From the NCBI RefSeq assembly GCF_003367395.1, contig NZ_CP031417.1:5419501-5483500 (forward strand): a DNA stretch of 64,000 nt, in the 5' to 3' direction. The DNA comes from Pseudolabrys taiwanensis. GTDB taxonomy: Bacteria; Pseudomonadota; Alphaproteobacteria; Rhizobiales; Xanthobacteraceae. The notes under the pieces are model-generated. The model saw only the letters and a list, made by a program, of their open reading frames with translations. It was not told the origin of the DNA and ran no database searches. Positions 26,523 to 35,171 of this stretch are shown here, piece after piece (the stretch's first letter is position 1; each line of letters starts with the position of its first letter). A program made the position numbers and the translations under genes.

Positions 26523-27287
26523 ATGTCGCTTGAATACGCGCCGCGCGGCCTCATCGGCATGCTGACGCCGCAGGCCAACACGACGGTTGAACCGGAGTTC
26601 AACCTGCTGTGGCCCGAGGGCTTCGCCATGATCAACGCGCGGCTGATGAGCGATGGAAAGTCGCTGAGCGCCCGGTTGATCGACTATTTCGACCAATACG
26701 ATGCCTCGTTGCGGCAATTCGCTAATGCGCCTATTGGCGTCGCGGCGGCGGCCTGCACCGGTGCTTCGTATCTTGCGGGCCGGGTGAAAGAGGCGGCGCT
26801 GGTGGCCGACATCGAGGCCCGGCACGGTTATCCCTTCGTCACCGCCGCGCTGGCGGTGGTCGATGCCTTGCACGCCTTGGACGCGCGGCGCATTGGTCTG
26901 GTGTCGCCTTATCCAGACGATCTGAACGCTGCGAGCATCGCCTATTGGCGGACCCACGGCTTCGAGGTGGGGGACGTCGCTCGCACGCTCAACGACGACA
27001 GTACGTTTCATCCGATCTACAGCCTGAGTGGATCGAGCGCGGGCCGCGCTTTGCAGGAGCTCGAGCAAAAGCCACTCGATGCGATCGTGATGCTGGGCAC
27101 CGGCATGCCGACGCTCCGCCCCATCGCCGCGTCGATCGGCTGGCGCGGGGCGCCGGTGATGTCATGCAATCTTTGCTTGGCGTGGCGGGCCGTGACCGTG
27201 CTCGACAAGACAGCGCCGAGTGCCGACACGCTTGCCCCATGGCTGAAGGGCGACCCTTGGGTTGCGCGTCTCAGCGTGCGGCAATGA
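26523..27287 (+). CDS. Maleate isomerase/arylmalonate decarboxylase-like Asp/Glu-racemase-fold protein
   Basis: A 254-aa cytoplasmic enzyme beginning RGLIGMLTPQANTTVEPEFNLL, the N-terminal pattern of maleate cis-trans isomerases (NicE, MaiA) and arylmalonate decarboxylases. Two Cys positions fit the catalytic pair: ACTGASY (about 79-85) and SCNLCLAW (about 218-225). Family members isomerise maleate to fumarate at the end of nicotinate-type pathways or decarboxylate malonates. It follows the receptor after 12 bases. Its 3' end overlaps the convergent MBL gene by 17 bases. No maleamate amidase or 2,5-dihydroxypyridine dioxygenase is in the window. Confidence 0.8.
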   Translation: MSLEYAPRGLIGMLTPQANTTVEPEFNLLWPEGFAMINARLMSDGKSLSARLIDYFDQYDASLRQFANAPIGVAAAACTGASYLAGRVKEAALVADIEARHGYPFVTAALAVVDALHALDARRIGLVSPYPDDLNAASIAYWRTHGFEVGDVARTLNDDSTFHPIYSLSGSSAGRALQELEQKPLDAIVMLGTGMPTLRPIAASIGWRGAPVMSCNLCLAWRAVTVLDKTAPSADTLAPWLKGDPWVARLSVRQ

Positions 27288-28314
27288 CGCGTCGGATATC
27301 GCCCTTCGGCTCCGTCCAGACGAGTTCGCCGCGATCGACCATGTAATTGACGTGTGCCAGCACTTCGCTGAAAGCAAAGCTCATCTCGTGCGGCGTCAGC
27401 GTGTGGTGGAAAACGACTGGCACCAGATCGGCCGCTGAATGTGGCGCGTCCGCGCAAGCCTCCGCGATGGCGGCGCAGCGTAGTCCGTGATGCGCGATCA
27501 ATTCGTCGATGCGCGTGTGAAGCCGGTAAAATGGCAATTGATGGCCCGGCAGGACGAACGCATCCTCCGGCAGCGTCGCGCGGAGCGATTTCAACGAGCG
27601 TAGATAGAGCCCGAGCGGATTGCCCTCCGGCTCCACGGCCCAGACGCTGATGTTCGGTGAGATTTTCGCGAGCACCTGGTCGGCGGAGAGAAACAGCTTC
27701 TCCTCCGCGCAATAGAGCATCACCTGCTCGGGCGCATGGCCATCGCCGGTCAGCACCGCGAAGGAGCGGCCGCCGATCTTCAGCGTGTCGCCGGCGACGA
27801 CGCGCCGGAACGTCGGCGGGAGGCCCGTGACCATGGTCAGATAGTCGTGGCCGCGCGTCGACACGAGCCGCGTCGTCTCAGCGTCCAGACCGTGACGCAG
27901 ATAGAAGTTGCGGTAGACATCGGCCTCCAGCGCGCCGGGGCTGAGCGAGATGTTGTCGCAGCCGAGGTAGGTGGTCTCGCTGGTGACGAGCGGCACGTCG
28001 CAGCGCTGCGTCAGCCAGCCGGCGAGACCGATATGATCGGGATGATAATGCGTGACGATCAGGCGCGTCAGTTTGTGGCCGCGTAAGGGCCCGGCGAGCA
28101 GATCTTCCCAGACCGCGCGCGTGAGATCGTCGCCGAGGCCGGTATCGACCGCGGCCCAGCCGTCGCCGTCCTCGATGAGGAAGATGTTGACGTGGTTCAG
28201 CCGGAACGGAAGCGGGATCCGGGCCCAGAGGATGCCCGGGGCGACCTCCAGGACTTGGCCAGGTTCGGGCGGGACCGGGAGGGGAAAATGCAGGCTTGTC
28301 TCAGGCTTGTTCAT
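27271..28314 (-). CDS. MBL-fold metallo-hydrolase
   Basis: A 347-aa metallo-beta-lactamase-fold hydrolase. The zinc signature THYHPDHIG (HxHxDH) lies near residue 81-89, with further ligands in GDGHAPEQ and LPGHQLPFY. The C-terminal part (ALRCAAIAEACADAPHSAADLVPVVF) resembles the winged-helix region of hydrolase/lactonase-type family members. It could hydrolyse a thioester, lactone or ester intermediate. It is convergent with the isomerase-like gene (17-base overlap) and 100 bases downstream of the LLM oxidoreductase on the same strand. The precise substrate is unknown. Confidence 0.85.
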   Translation of the reverse strand: MNKPETSLHFPLPVPPEPGQVLEVAPGILWARIPLPFRLNHVNIFLIEDGDGWAAVDTGLGDDLTRAVWEDLLAGPLRGHKLTRLIVTHYHPDHIGLAGWLTQRCDVPLVTSETTYLGCDNISLSPGALEADVYRNFYLRHGLDAETTRLVSTRGHDYLTMVTGLPPTFRRVVAGDTLKIGGRSFAVLTGDGHAPEQVMLYCAEEKLFLSADQVLAKISPNISVWAVEPEGNPLGLYLRSLKSLRATLPEDAFVLPGHQLPFYRLHTRIDELIAHHGLRCAAIAEACADAPHSAADLVPVVFHHTLTPHEMSFAFSEVLAHVNYMVDRGELVWTEPKGDIRRVIAAR

Positions 28315-28415
28315 GCCCTCCGTCTTAGGCCCTTATCGGCCCGCGGGCGAGCCCCGGAAATGCATGGGTAGGACGGCAGCATCACCCCAACCTCCGCTCA
28401 TTGCCGCTGAACAGG

Positions 28416-29453
28416 CTAAACCGCTGCCAGCTTCGCCGTCTCGCCCACGCGGGCCTTGAACCGCGGCAGCACCTCGCGCATCAGTCGCTCCATCGACGCG
28501 CGCACGATCGGCTGCGCCAGGAGGCCGAAATTGTGCAGCGTCGAGACGTGGCGCACGCCCATGCGGTGCAGCGCCACGAGTTTATCGGCGACGGTGTCGA
28601 CCGAGCCGAACAGGTGCAGCTCGTTTTTCATGGCATCGTCATAGGTCGACTTGCGTGCGTAGAGGCGGGTGTCGACGTAAAGGTTGAAGGCTTTCTCGGC
28701 ATCGCGCCGCGCGGCCGCATCGCTCTCAGCGACATGGGTGTGCAGCGTCACCACGGTGTCGTCGTCGTTCGCAGACGTGCCGTTGTCGGCCATGTTACTT
28801 TCAGACCTGCCGCGCCGGTATTCGGCCACGAGATCGCCGATCTGGTCGAAGTGCTCGAGCGAGGCATAAGGCACGCACATCAGGTTGTTGCCTTGTTTAC
28901 CGATGTGGAAGGCGGCCTCGCGCCGCAGCACCGCGACATAGATCGGCACCTCGCGTTGGATCGGTACGACGTTGAGCGCCACGGCGTCGATGTCAGTGAA
29001 CTTGCCTTTGGCGGTGACGCGCTCGCCACTCAGCAGGCGCCGCACGATCGCGAGGTTCTCGTCGAAACGGTCGCGCTTCTCGGCCGGGTCGACGGCGTAG
29101 CCCGCGAACTCGTGCGGCAGATAGCCGGAGCCGACGCCGTAGACCAGCCGCCCGCCCGAGAGGATGTCGACCATGGCGTAGCTCTCCGCCACCGTCAGCG
29201 GGTTATGAAAGGTGAGGATCGAGATGGCGGTGCCGAGCCTCAGACGCTGCGTGCGCTGCGCGAGGCTCGACAGCATGATCGCCGGATTGGGCACGACCCC
29301 GTATTCGTGGAAGTGATGCTCGGCGACCCAGAAGGTGTCGTAGCCGAGTTTGTCGGCCAGTTCCGCCTGCGCGATGATCTCGCCATAGAGCTGCGGCACC
29401 GTACGGGCGCCGGACGGGTAATGGTCCTGGACCGAGAAGATCGACAGCTTCAT
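28416..29453 (-). CDS. LLM-class flavin-dependent oxidoreductase (luciferase-like)
   Basis: A 345-aa TIM-barrel flavoprotein of the bacterial luciferase family, using FMNH2 or F420 with O2. Typical segments: KLSIFSVQDHYP, DTFWVAEHHFHEYGVVPNP, RLGTAISILTFHNPLTVAESYAMVD, GGRLVYGVGSGYLPHEFAG. ATG 29453 is preceded by GAGGA; the open frame upstream belongs to another frame of the next gene and is not coding. It lies eight bases after the alpha/beta hydrolase on the same strand, so they are co-transcribed. Substrate unknown. Confidence 0.88.
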   Translation of the reverse strand: MKLSIFSVQDHYPSGARTVPQLYGEIIAQAELADKLGYDTFWVAEHHFHEYGVVPNPAIMLSSLAQRTQRLRLGTAISILTFHNPLTVAESYAMVDILSGGRLVYGVGSGYLPHEFAGYAVDPAEKRDRFDENLAIVRRLLSGERVTAKGKFTDIDAVALNVVPIQREVPIYVAVLRREAAFHIGKQGNNLMCVPYASLEHFDQIGDLVAEYRRGRSESNMADNGTSANDDDTVVTLHTHVAESDAAARRDAEKAFNLYVDTRLYARKSTYDDAMKNELHLFGSVDTVADKLVALHRMGVRHVSTLHNFGLLAQPIVRASMERLMREVLPRFKARVGETAKLAAV

Positions 29454-29461
29454 GGCGTTCC

Positions 29462-30238
29462 TCAGTTCTTGTTGTTGACGAAGTTCCACACCTTGGCCGG
29501 CGCTTCCCAGTGAGCGTTGTGGCCGGCGCCGTCGATCGCGCGCGCCGCGGCATCGATCGTCTGCATCTGCGTAAGCGTCACCATCGGGTCTCTGGCGCCG
29601 GCTGCTAGCCGCAGCGGCGCCGCCGCGAGCTTCAGCAGCGCGGGGATGGAAGGGCCGACGCTGCCAAAAGCGCGCGGATCCATCGCGACCTGCCATTGTC
29701 CCTCGCTGCCGCCGATGCCCGAGGCCGCCGTCTCGGAGTCGGGATCGACGAGGCCGATGAGGCCGGAGATCTTGAGGAAGCGGTCGACCGCCTCGGCACG
29801 TGTCGTGAAAGAACGCGCCGGCCGCAACGACAGTTCGCGCGCTTTGCCTTCTTCCTCCGGCGTCCAAACGAGCTTCACGCCGAAGGCCGCGACGTCGGCC
29901 ACATGCGGTCCATACCAACCGGTTGCGACGAGCGCAGCCACCACGCCGCCCATGGAGTGGCCGACGAGCGTGACGTTGCCCGGCTCCTCGCTTTCGATCA
30001 GGCCGGCGATGTCGGCGGCGTGCATCGCATAGCCGTAAGGCCCGTGCATCACGGAACGGCCGTGGCCGCGCAGATCGGGCGCGAGCCAGCGGCCGGGCCA
30101 ATGATCGCCGGCGATCGCCAGCATGCGCGACCACACCGCACGGTTGGCTCCTAAGCCGTGGATCAGCACCGCGAGCTTCTCGCCGCGCCCGCCGCGTGTC
30201 GCGCTCAAGCCGCGCCGGGAGATGAGGTCGTCGGTCAT
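29462..30238 (-). CDS. Alpha/beta hydrolase
   Basis: A 258-aa alpha/beta hydrolase with oxyanion-hole motif LIHGLGANRAVW, DLRGHGRSV, nucleophile elbow GHSMGG (about 91-96), and the terminal catalytic His in GAGHNAHWEAP. No signal peptide. The family includes ester, lactone and C-C bond hydrolases of aromatic pathways, and N-formylmaleamate deformylase; sequence alone does not choose. It starts the hydrolase-LLM pair, separated from livF by a type 1 palindromic repeat. Confidence 0.85.
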   Translation of the reverse strand: MTDDLISRRGLSATRGGRGEKLAVLIHGLGANRAVWSRMLAIAGDHWPGRWLAPDLRGHGRSVMHGPYGYAMHAADIAGLIESEEPGNVTLVGHSMGGVVAALVATGWYGPHVADVAAFGVKLVWTPEEEGKARELSLRPARSFTTRAEAVDRFLKISGLIGLVDPDSETAASGIGGSEGQWQVAMDPRAFGSVGPSIPALLKLAAAPLRLAAGARDPMVTLTQMQTIDAAARAIDGAGHNAHWEAPAKVWNFVNNKN

Positions 30239-30280
30239 AGTACGCCTCTTAGTGTGGTCGAAGAGCGTCGCCGCATACGC

Positions 30281-30340
30281 CGCTCATTCCCGCGCAAGCG
30301 GGAATCCAGCGCTGGGTCCCCGCTTTCGCGGGGACGAGCG
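30281..30340. repeat. Palindromic intergenic repeat, type 1, copy B
   Basis: The same two-hairpin unit as at 23317, in opposite order (CGCTCATTCCCGCGCAAG... then ...TCCCCGCTTTCGCGGGGA). It lies between livF and the hydrolase gene, both on the minus strand, and could act as a processing or termination site. Confidence 0.85.
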
Positions 30341-30370
30341 GCATGTGGGGTGCGATCCGGCCAATCATCA

Positions 30371-31072
30371 TCACAATCCCAGATAGGCTTCGCGCACACG
30401 CGGATCGTGGGCCAGGCTGGCGCTTTCACCCGACAGCACGATGCGTCCGGTCTCCAGCACATAGGCGCGGTCGGCGATGGCCAGCGCCGCGTTGACGTTC
30501 TGCTCGACCAGCAGAATGGTCATGCCCTCCTTGCGTAGCGCCACGACGGTATCGAGGATCTGGTCGACCAGCACCGGCGCAAGCCCCATCGACGGCTCGT
30601 CGAGCAGCAACAGCCGCGGGTCGCTCATCAGTGCGCGACCCATCGCCAGCATCTGCTGCTGACCGCCCGAGAGCGTGCCGGCGGCGGTGTGGCGCTTGCC
30701 GGCAAGCGCGGGGAACAGCGTGTAAACACGCTCCATCGCGTGCGGCAGGTCGGCGGCGTGGCGGCGGAAAGCCCCGAGCTTGAGATTGTCCTCGACCGAC
30801 AGCGGCGCGAACACCTGCCGCGCCTCGGGCACCTGGGCGACGCCGCGCGCGACGCGTAAGTGCGCCGGCAGGCGGTCGAGCGGTGCGCCGTCGAACAGGA
30901 TGCGGCCCTTGGTCTGCGGCAAGATGCCGGAGATGACGCGCATCAAGGTCGTCTTGCCGGCGCCATTGCTGCCGATCAAGGTAACGATCTCGCCGCGGCC
31001 GACGTCGAGCGAGACGCCGTGCAGCACTTCGATGCGGCCGTAGCGGCAGGTGATGTCGGCGACGCTAAGCAC
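30371..31072 (-). CDS. livF: Branched-chain amino-acid-type ABC transporter ATPase
   Basis: A 233-aa LivF-type ATPase of the HAAT family. Walker A is IGSNGAGKTT, the Q-loop is followed by VPEARQVFAPLSVEDNL (the R-x-VF region typical of LivF), the signature is LSGGQQQM and Walker B is LLLLDEPSMGL. Its 3' partner livG overlaps by eight bases. The five liv genes lie downstream of paaN on the same strand, so the transporter may import phenylacetate or a related aromatic acid rather than amino acids; this is inferred from context. Confidence 0.92.
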   Translation of the reverse strand: MLSVADITCRYGRIEVLHGVSLDVGRGEIVTLIGSNGAGKTTLMRVISGILPQTKGRILFDGAPLDRLPAHLRVARGVAQVPEARQVFAPLSVEDNLKLGAFRRHAADLPHAMERVYTLFPALAGKRHTAAGTLSGGQQQMLAMGRALMSDPRLLLLDEPSMGLAPVLVDQILDTVVALRKEGMTILLVEQNVNAALAIADRAYVLETGRIVLSGESASLAHDPRVREAYLGL

Positions 31073-31847
31073 GCGCCGCCTCCCGTTGTCCGTGCTTGCC
31101 GAGATAGGCCTCGATCACGCTCGGATTCGCGCGGACCTCGGCGGCGGTGCCTTCAGCGATGGTGCGGCCCTGATCGAGCACGTGGATGCGGTGGGAGATC
31201 TTCATCACCAGCTTCATGTCGTGCTCGACCAGCACGACGGTGACGCCGCGCGCGGCGATCTTCTGGATCACATCGTCGATCTCGGCGGTCTCGACCGGAT
31301 TGCAGCCGGCGGCCGGCTCGTCGAGCAGCAACACTTTCGGTTCGGTGGCGAGGGCGCGGGCGATCTCGAGTCGGCGCAAGGCGCCGTAGGGCAGCGTGCC
31401 GGCGGGGCGCTCGGTCATGTCACGCAAGCCCACGAATGCCATCAGCTCCTCGGCCTTCTCCCGCGTGACGCGGTTCTGCCTGAGCACCGACGGCAAGGTG
31501 AACAGATGCGCGACGACATTGCGCCGCTCGTGCAGGTGGCGGCCGACCATCACGTTCTCGGCGGCGCTCATGCGGAAGAATATCTGCAGGTTCTGGAAGG
31601 TGCGCGACAGCCCGCGCCGGGCGAGAAGATGCGGCGGCAGGCCGGTGACGTCCTCGCCATGAAGCGCGACGCGGCCGCTGCTCGGCGCGTAGAGACCGGA
31701 GATGATGTTGAACAACGTTGTCTTGCCGGCGCCGTTCGGGCCGATGATGGCGAAGATCTCGCCCGGGTCGACCTTGAGCGACACATTCGACAGCGCGTTG
31801 ATGCCGCCGAAGCTGATGCTGATGTTCGAGGCTGCCAGCACGCTCAC
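31065..31847 (-). CDS. livG: Branched-chain amino-acid-type ABC transporter ATPase
   Basis: A 260-aa LivG-type ATPase. Walker A is IGPNGAGKTTLFNIISG, the region GLSRTFQNLQIFFRMSAAENV is a LivG hallmark, the signature is LPYGALRRLEIARAL and Walker B VLLLDEPAAG, followed by the LivG switch region TVVLVEHDMKLVM. It overlaps livF (8 bases) and livM (4 bases), so the ATPases and permease are translationally coupled. Confidence 0.93.
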   Translation of the reverse strand: MSVLAASNISISFGGINALSNVSLKVDPGEIFAIIGPNGAGKTTLFNIISGLYAPSSGRVALHGEDVTGLPPHLLARRGLSRTFQNLQIFFRMSAAENVMVGRHLHERRNVVAHLFTLPSVLRQNRVTREKAEELMAFVGLRDMTERPAGTLPYGALRRLEIARALATEPKVLLLDEPAAGCNPVETAEIDDVIQKIAARGVTVVLVEHDMKLVMKISHRIHVLDQGRTIAEGTAAEVRANPSVIEAYLGKHGQREAARA

Positions 31848-32785
31848 CTCCGCGTCAGGCGCGCGGCGAGCGCGGGCACGATGCCGGACGGCAGGAAGAT
31901 CATCACCAGCATCATGATGAGGCCGAGCGCGATGTGTTCGTACTCGTGCAACACGGTCAGCACCTGCGGCAGCAGCACCAAGAGCGCCGCGCCGACGATG
32001 CTGCCGAAGATGGAGCCGAGGCCGCCGAGCACGGCCATGGTGACGAATTCGATCGAGCGCAGGAAGCCGGCGGTGATCGGCGTCACCAAGCCGTCGAACA
32101 GCGCGAGATAGGCGCCGGCGATGGCGGCGTAGACGGCCGAGATGACGAAGGCGATGAGCTTGTAGCGGGCGACGTCGACGCCGAGCACGCGCGCGGCGGT
32201 TTCGCTATCGTGGATGGCGCGCAAGGCCCGGCCGGTGGGGCTGGCGATGAGGTTCGCCGCGATCCAGGCGCCGATCACCAAAGTGATACCGGCGATCCAG
32301 TACCACATGCGTGGACCGAAGACGCGGAAGCCGAAGACTTCGAGGCGTGGCACCGGCATGCCATCCGGGCCGCCCGTCCAGGCAGACTCGTTGGTGAAGA
32401 CGAGCGCGATCAGCAGGCCGAGGCCGAGCGTCGCCACAGCGAGATAGTGACCGCGCAAGCGCAGGATCGGCCGGCCGACGAGGAAGGCCATCAGGCCTGC
32501 GGCCGCGGCACCGATGATGAGCGCGGCCCAGGACGGGATGCCGAGATGCGTCGGACCGATCGCCACGGCGTAGGCGCCAATGCCGAAGAAGCCAGCATGG
32601 CCAAGGCTCACTTGGCCGGCAAAGCCCATCAAGAGATTAAGCCCGACAACGGCGATGGCGAAGATCGCAACCAGCGCGGCGACGCGCAGGTAGTAGACCG
32701 ACGGTAAGACGAGCGGCAGCACCGCGACGATCACCGCCAGCAGCACGACGACGGCGTAGGGGCTGTCGAAGAAGCGCCGCATCAT
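31844..32785 (-). CDS. livM: Branched-chain amino-acid-type ABC transporter permease
   Basis: A 313-aa permease with about nine hydrophobic segments. The family motif GFAGQVSLGHAGFFGIGAYA lies near 60-80 and the EAA-like loop near LRAIHDSETAARVLGVDVARYKLIAF. ATG 32785 or the adjacent ATG 32782 is the start; GGAG lies about seven bases upstream. A type 1 palindromic repeat separates it from livH. The longer frame starting at 32824 is rejected because it reads through that repeat. Confidence 0.92.
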   Translation of the reverse strand: MMRRFFDSPYAVVVLLAVIVAVLPLVLPSVYYLRVAALVAIFAIAVVGLNLLMGFAGQVSLGHAGFFGIGAYAVAIGPTHLGIPSWAALIIGAAAAGLMAFLVGRPILRLRGHYLAVATLGLGLLIALVFTNESAWTGGPDGMPVPRLEVFGFRVFGPRMWYWIAGITLVIGAWIAANLIASPTGRALRAIHDSETAARVLGVDVARYKLIAFVISAVYAAIAGAYLALFDGLVTPITAGFLRSIEFVTMAVLGGLGSIFGSIVGAALLVLLPQVLTVLHEYEHIALGLIMMLVMIFLPSGIVPALAARLTRR

Positions 32786-32806
32786 GGGGCTTCTCCGAAA
32801 TATCTT

Positions 32807-32870
32807 CCGCTCGTCCCCGCGCAAGCGGGGACCCAGCGCTGGATTCCTGCTTGCGCGGGAATGAGCGGAG
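32807..32870. repeat. Palindromic intergenic repeat, type 1, copy C
   Basis: Two-hairpin unit (TCGTCCCCGCGCAAGCGGGGA then TCCTGCTTGCGCGGGAATGA), here inserted between livH and livM within one operon. Confidence 0.85.
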
Positions 32871-32912
32871 ACCGGTTCGGACTTCGGAAAGCGGGGAGAA
32901 AATGAACCATCA

Positions 32913-33785
32913 CTAAACCCGCTCCACGCCGGCGCGGCCGAACAGGCCCTGCGGCATCACAAACAGCACCAGCAGGATGACGAGGAAGCCGATGGCGTCC
33001 TTGTAGCCCGACGAGATGTAGCCGGCGCCGAAAGCTTCCAGCAGGCCGACCAGCAGGCCGCCGACCACCGCGCCGAGTGGATTGCCCATGCCGCCCAGCA
33101 TGGCGGCGGCGATGCCCTTGAGCGCGAGCAGCGTGCCGGCGTCGTAGCTCGTCAACGTGATCGGCGTTGCCAGCACGCCGCCAATGGCGCCGATAGCGGC
33201 GGACACCGCGAAGGAGAGTGCGACGACCGCACCCGTGTTGATGCCGACCAGCTTGGCCGCGGTGCGGTTGGCGGCGGTGGCGAGGATCGCCTTGCCCGTC
33301 AGCGTCATGGTCACGAACACCCACAGCGCCAGGACGATCAACCCGGCGCCGATCAGCACGATCACGCTCTGCGGCAGGAGCGCCGCGCCGCCGACGATCC
33401 ATGGCGCATCGCCGGCGAAGGGTTTCAGCGAATGGAAGTTCTTGTCGAACACCAGGCTGGCGACACCGCGCATCAGGATCGACGCGCCGATGGTGATGAT
33501 GATGAGGCTGACGGCCGAGGCGCCGCGCGCCGGCGCGATGCCGAGCCAATAGAGCGCGAGCCCGACCACGATCGCGACAGCAACCGCAAGCAGGGCTGCG
33601 AGCGGCAGCGGCACGCCGGCGGCGGTCGCGAACACCGTGACCATGCCGCCCAGCATGACGAACTCGCCTTGCGCGAAATTCAGCACATCGGAGGCGTTGT
33701 AAATGAGCGTAAAGCCGAGCGCGACCAGGGCGTAGATCGCGCCCACGGTCAGCCCGGAGAAAAGGAACTGCAGGAATTCGGACAT
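32913..33785 (-). CDS. livH: Branched-chain amino-acid-type ABC transporter permease
   Basis: A 290-aa permease with about eight hydrophobic segments and the LivH N-terminus FLFSGLTVGAIYALVALGFTLIYNASDVLNFAQGEFVMLGG. The conserved coupling loop includes GKAILATAANRTAAKLVGIN and the C-terminal half GGMGNPLGAVVGGLLVGLLEAFG. ATG 33785 is preceded by GAGGTGG. With livM it forms the membrane channel. A type 2 palindromic repeat separates it from livK. Confidence 0.93.
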   Translation of the reverse strand: MSEFLQFLFSGLTVGAIYALVALGFTLIYNASDVLNFAQGEFVMLGGMVTVFATAAGVPLPLAALLAVAVAIVVGLALYWLGIAPARGASAVSLIIITIGASILMRGVASLVFDKNFHSLKPFAGDAPWIVGGAALLPQSVIVLIGAGLIVLALWVFVTMTLTGKAILATAANRTAAKLVGINTGAVVALSFAVSAAIGAIGGVLATPITLTSYDAGTLLALKGIAAAMLGGMGNPLGAVVGGLLVGLLEAFGAGYISSGYKDAIGFLVILLVLFVMPQGLFGRAGVERV

Positions 33786-33797
33786 ATCCACCTCTGT

Positions 33798-33920
33798 CCC
33801 TCCCCCGCTTGCGGGGGAGGGTGGTCGGCGAAGCCGACCGGGTGGGGGCTATTTGAAAAACGACCCCACCCGGCTGCTCGCTTCGCTCGCAGCCACCCTC
33901 CCCTTTCAGGGGAGGGATGG
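33798..33920. repeat. Compound palindromic intergenic repeat, type 2
   Basis: CCCTCCCCCGC (33798-33808) pairs with GCGGGGGAGGG (33811-33821); inner parts pair GGTCGGC/GCCGACC and GGGTGGGG/CCCCACCC; a further CCCTCCCC/GGGGAGGG hairpin closes the right end. It fills most of the gap between livK and livH. Long nested palindromes of this kind are common intergenic elements in Hyphomicrobiales. Confidence 0.8.
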
Positions 33921-33927
33921 CGCTCCA

Positions 33928-35088
33928 TCACGACCCCGGATTGATCAGCACCCAGTCGCCGTTCTTGATCTCGAGCATTCGGAACGCCGTCAGGTCGAGG
34001 CCGAGATGGTCGGTCGGCGACATGTTCACGACGCCGCCGGTGCCCATGAAGCTCTTGGTCTTTTCGATCTCGTCGCGCACCTTGGCTTTGTCGGCGCTCT
34101 TGGCGCGCTTCATCGCCTCGACCAGGATCATCAGGCCGTCATAGGCATGACCGCCGAAGGTCGAGACGGGCTGGCCGGTCTTCTGCTCGTAGGTGGTCTT
34201 GTAGTCGACCACGACCTTCTTCTGCGGGTCGTTGTCCGGCAGCTTCTCGGCGACGAGCAGCGCCGCTGCCGGCAGCCGCACGCCCTCGGCGGCGGGGCCG
34301 GCGAGGGAGATGTACTGCTTGGAGCCGACACCGTGGCTCTCGTACAGCGGCACCTTGATGTCGAGCTGCTTGTAGTTGCGCGTCACGATCGCCGGGCCCT
34401 GACCGAAGCCGGGATTGACCACGGCCTGGATTCCCGCCGTGCCTTTGATCTTGGTGAGCTGCGGCGTCATGTCGGTGTCGCCGGGGCCGTAGCTCTCGTC
34501 GGCCAGCACCTCGATGCCGTACTTGCCGGTGACGGTCATGCACTGCTGCCGCATGGAGGCGCCGAAGGCGTCCTTGCCGGAGATCATGCCGACCTTGGTG
34601 AGGCCGCGCTTCTTGAGATCCTCGAAGATCTTCTCGCATGCCATCAGGTCGGTGTGCGGTGTCTTGAAGTTCCACTTCTTGACCGGCGTGACGGCCTGCA
34701 CGGCGCCGGCGAAGTTGATCAGCGGCACCTGGGCGTCTTCCGCGAGCGGAATAAGCGCCATGGTCGTCGCCGTGGTCGAGCCGGCGAGCAGCGCGTCGAC
34801 GCCGTCCTGTTCCAGCGCGCGCGTGCCGAAGGTGCGTGCTTGGTTGGGGTCGCCGCCGTCGTCATAGACGAACAGCTTGATCTGCTGGCCGTTGATGCCG
34901 CCCTTGGCGTTGATGTCGGCGACGTACATCTCGATCGTCTTCTTCTCGGGATCGCCGAGGAAGGAGGCGGGGCCGGTGACGGAGAGAATGGCGCCGATCT
35001 TGATGTCGGCGTGGGCGGCGCTCGCCGCCGTCAGGAACGCGGCCGCGGCCAGCAGCCTAGGCAGAAGTCTTCCGACGCGTGGTGTCAT
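33928..35088 (-). CDS. livK: Branched-chain amino-acid-type ABC transporter substrate-binding protein
   Basis: A 386-aa periplasmic receptor of the LivK/peripla_BP_6 class. The signal peptide (MTPRVGRLLPRLLAAAAFLTAASAAHA) precedes IKIGAILSVTGPASFLGDPEKKTIEMYVADINAKGGING, the family hallmark. Only one Cys pair (C150, C183) is present in the mature region. It lies directly downstream of paaN (83 bases) and upstream of livH-M-G-F. Receptors of this class in aromatic clusters bind phenylpropanoids, benzoates or phenylacetate in known cases, so an aromatic ligand is likely. Confidence 0.92.
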   Translation of the reverse strand: MTPRVGRLLPRLLAAAAFLTAASAAHADIKIGAILSVTGPASFLGDPEKKTIEMYVADINAKGGINGQQIKLFVYDDGGDPNQARTFGTRALEQDGVDALLAGSTTATTMALIPLAEDAQVPLINFAGAVQAVTPVKKWNFKTPHTDLMACEKIFEDLKKRGLTKVGMISGKDAFGASMRQQCMTVTGKYGIEVLADESYGPGDTDMTPQLTKIKGTAGIQAVVNPGFGQGPAIVTRNYKQLDIKVPLYESHGVGSKQYISLAGPAAEGVRLPAAALLVAEKLPDNDPQKKVVVDYKTTYEQKTGQPVSTFGGHAYDGLMILVEAMKRAKSADKAKVRDEIEKTKSFMGTGGVVNMSPTDHLGLDLTAFRMLEIKNGDWVLINPGS

Positions 35089-35171
35089 GGTTTCCTCCCA
35101 TGGTGGACGTTTCCTCTTCGTGAGCGGCCGTCTTTGTTCGCGGCCGTCTCACTTCAGCGTGGCATCGGGCT

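Noticed and set aside
29454..30134. Upstream extension of the LLM oxidoreductase frame
   Set aside because: It is an alternate frame of the alpha/beta hydrolase gene; the LLM family N-terminus MKLSIFSV and its GAGGA site are at 29453.
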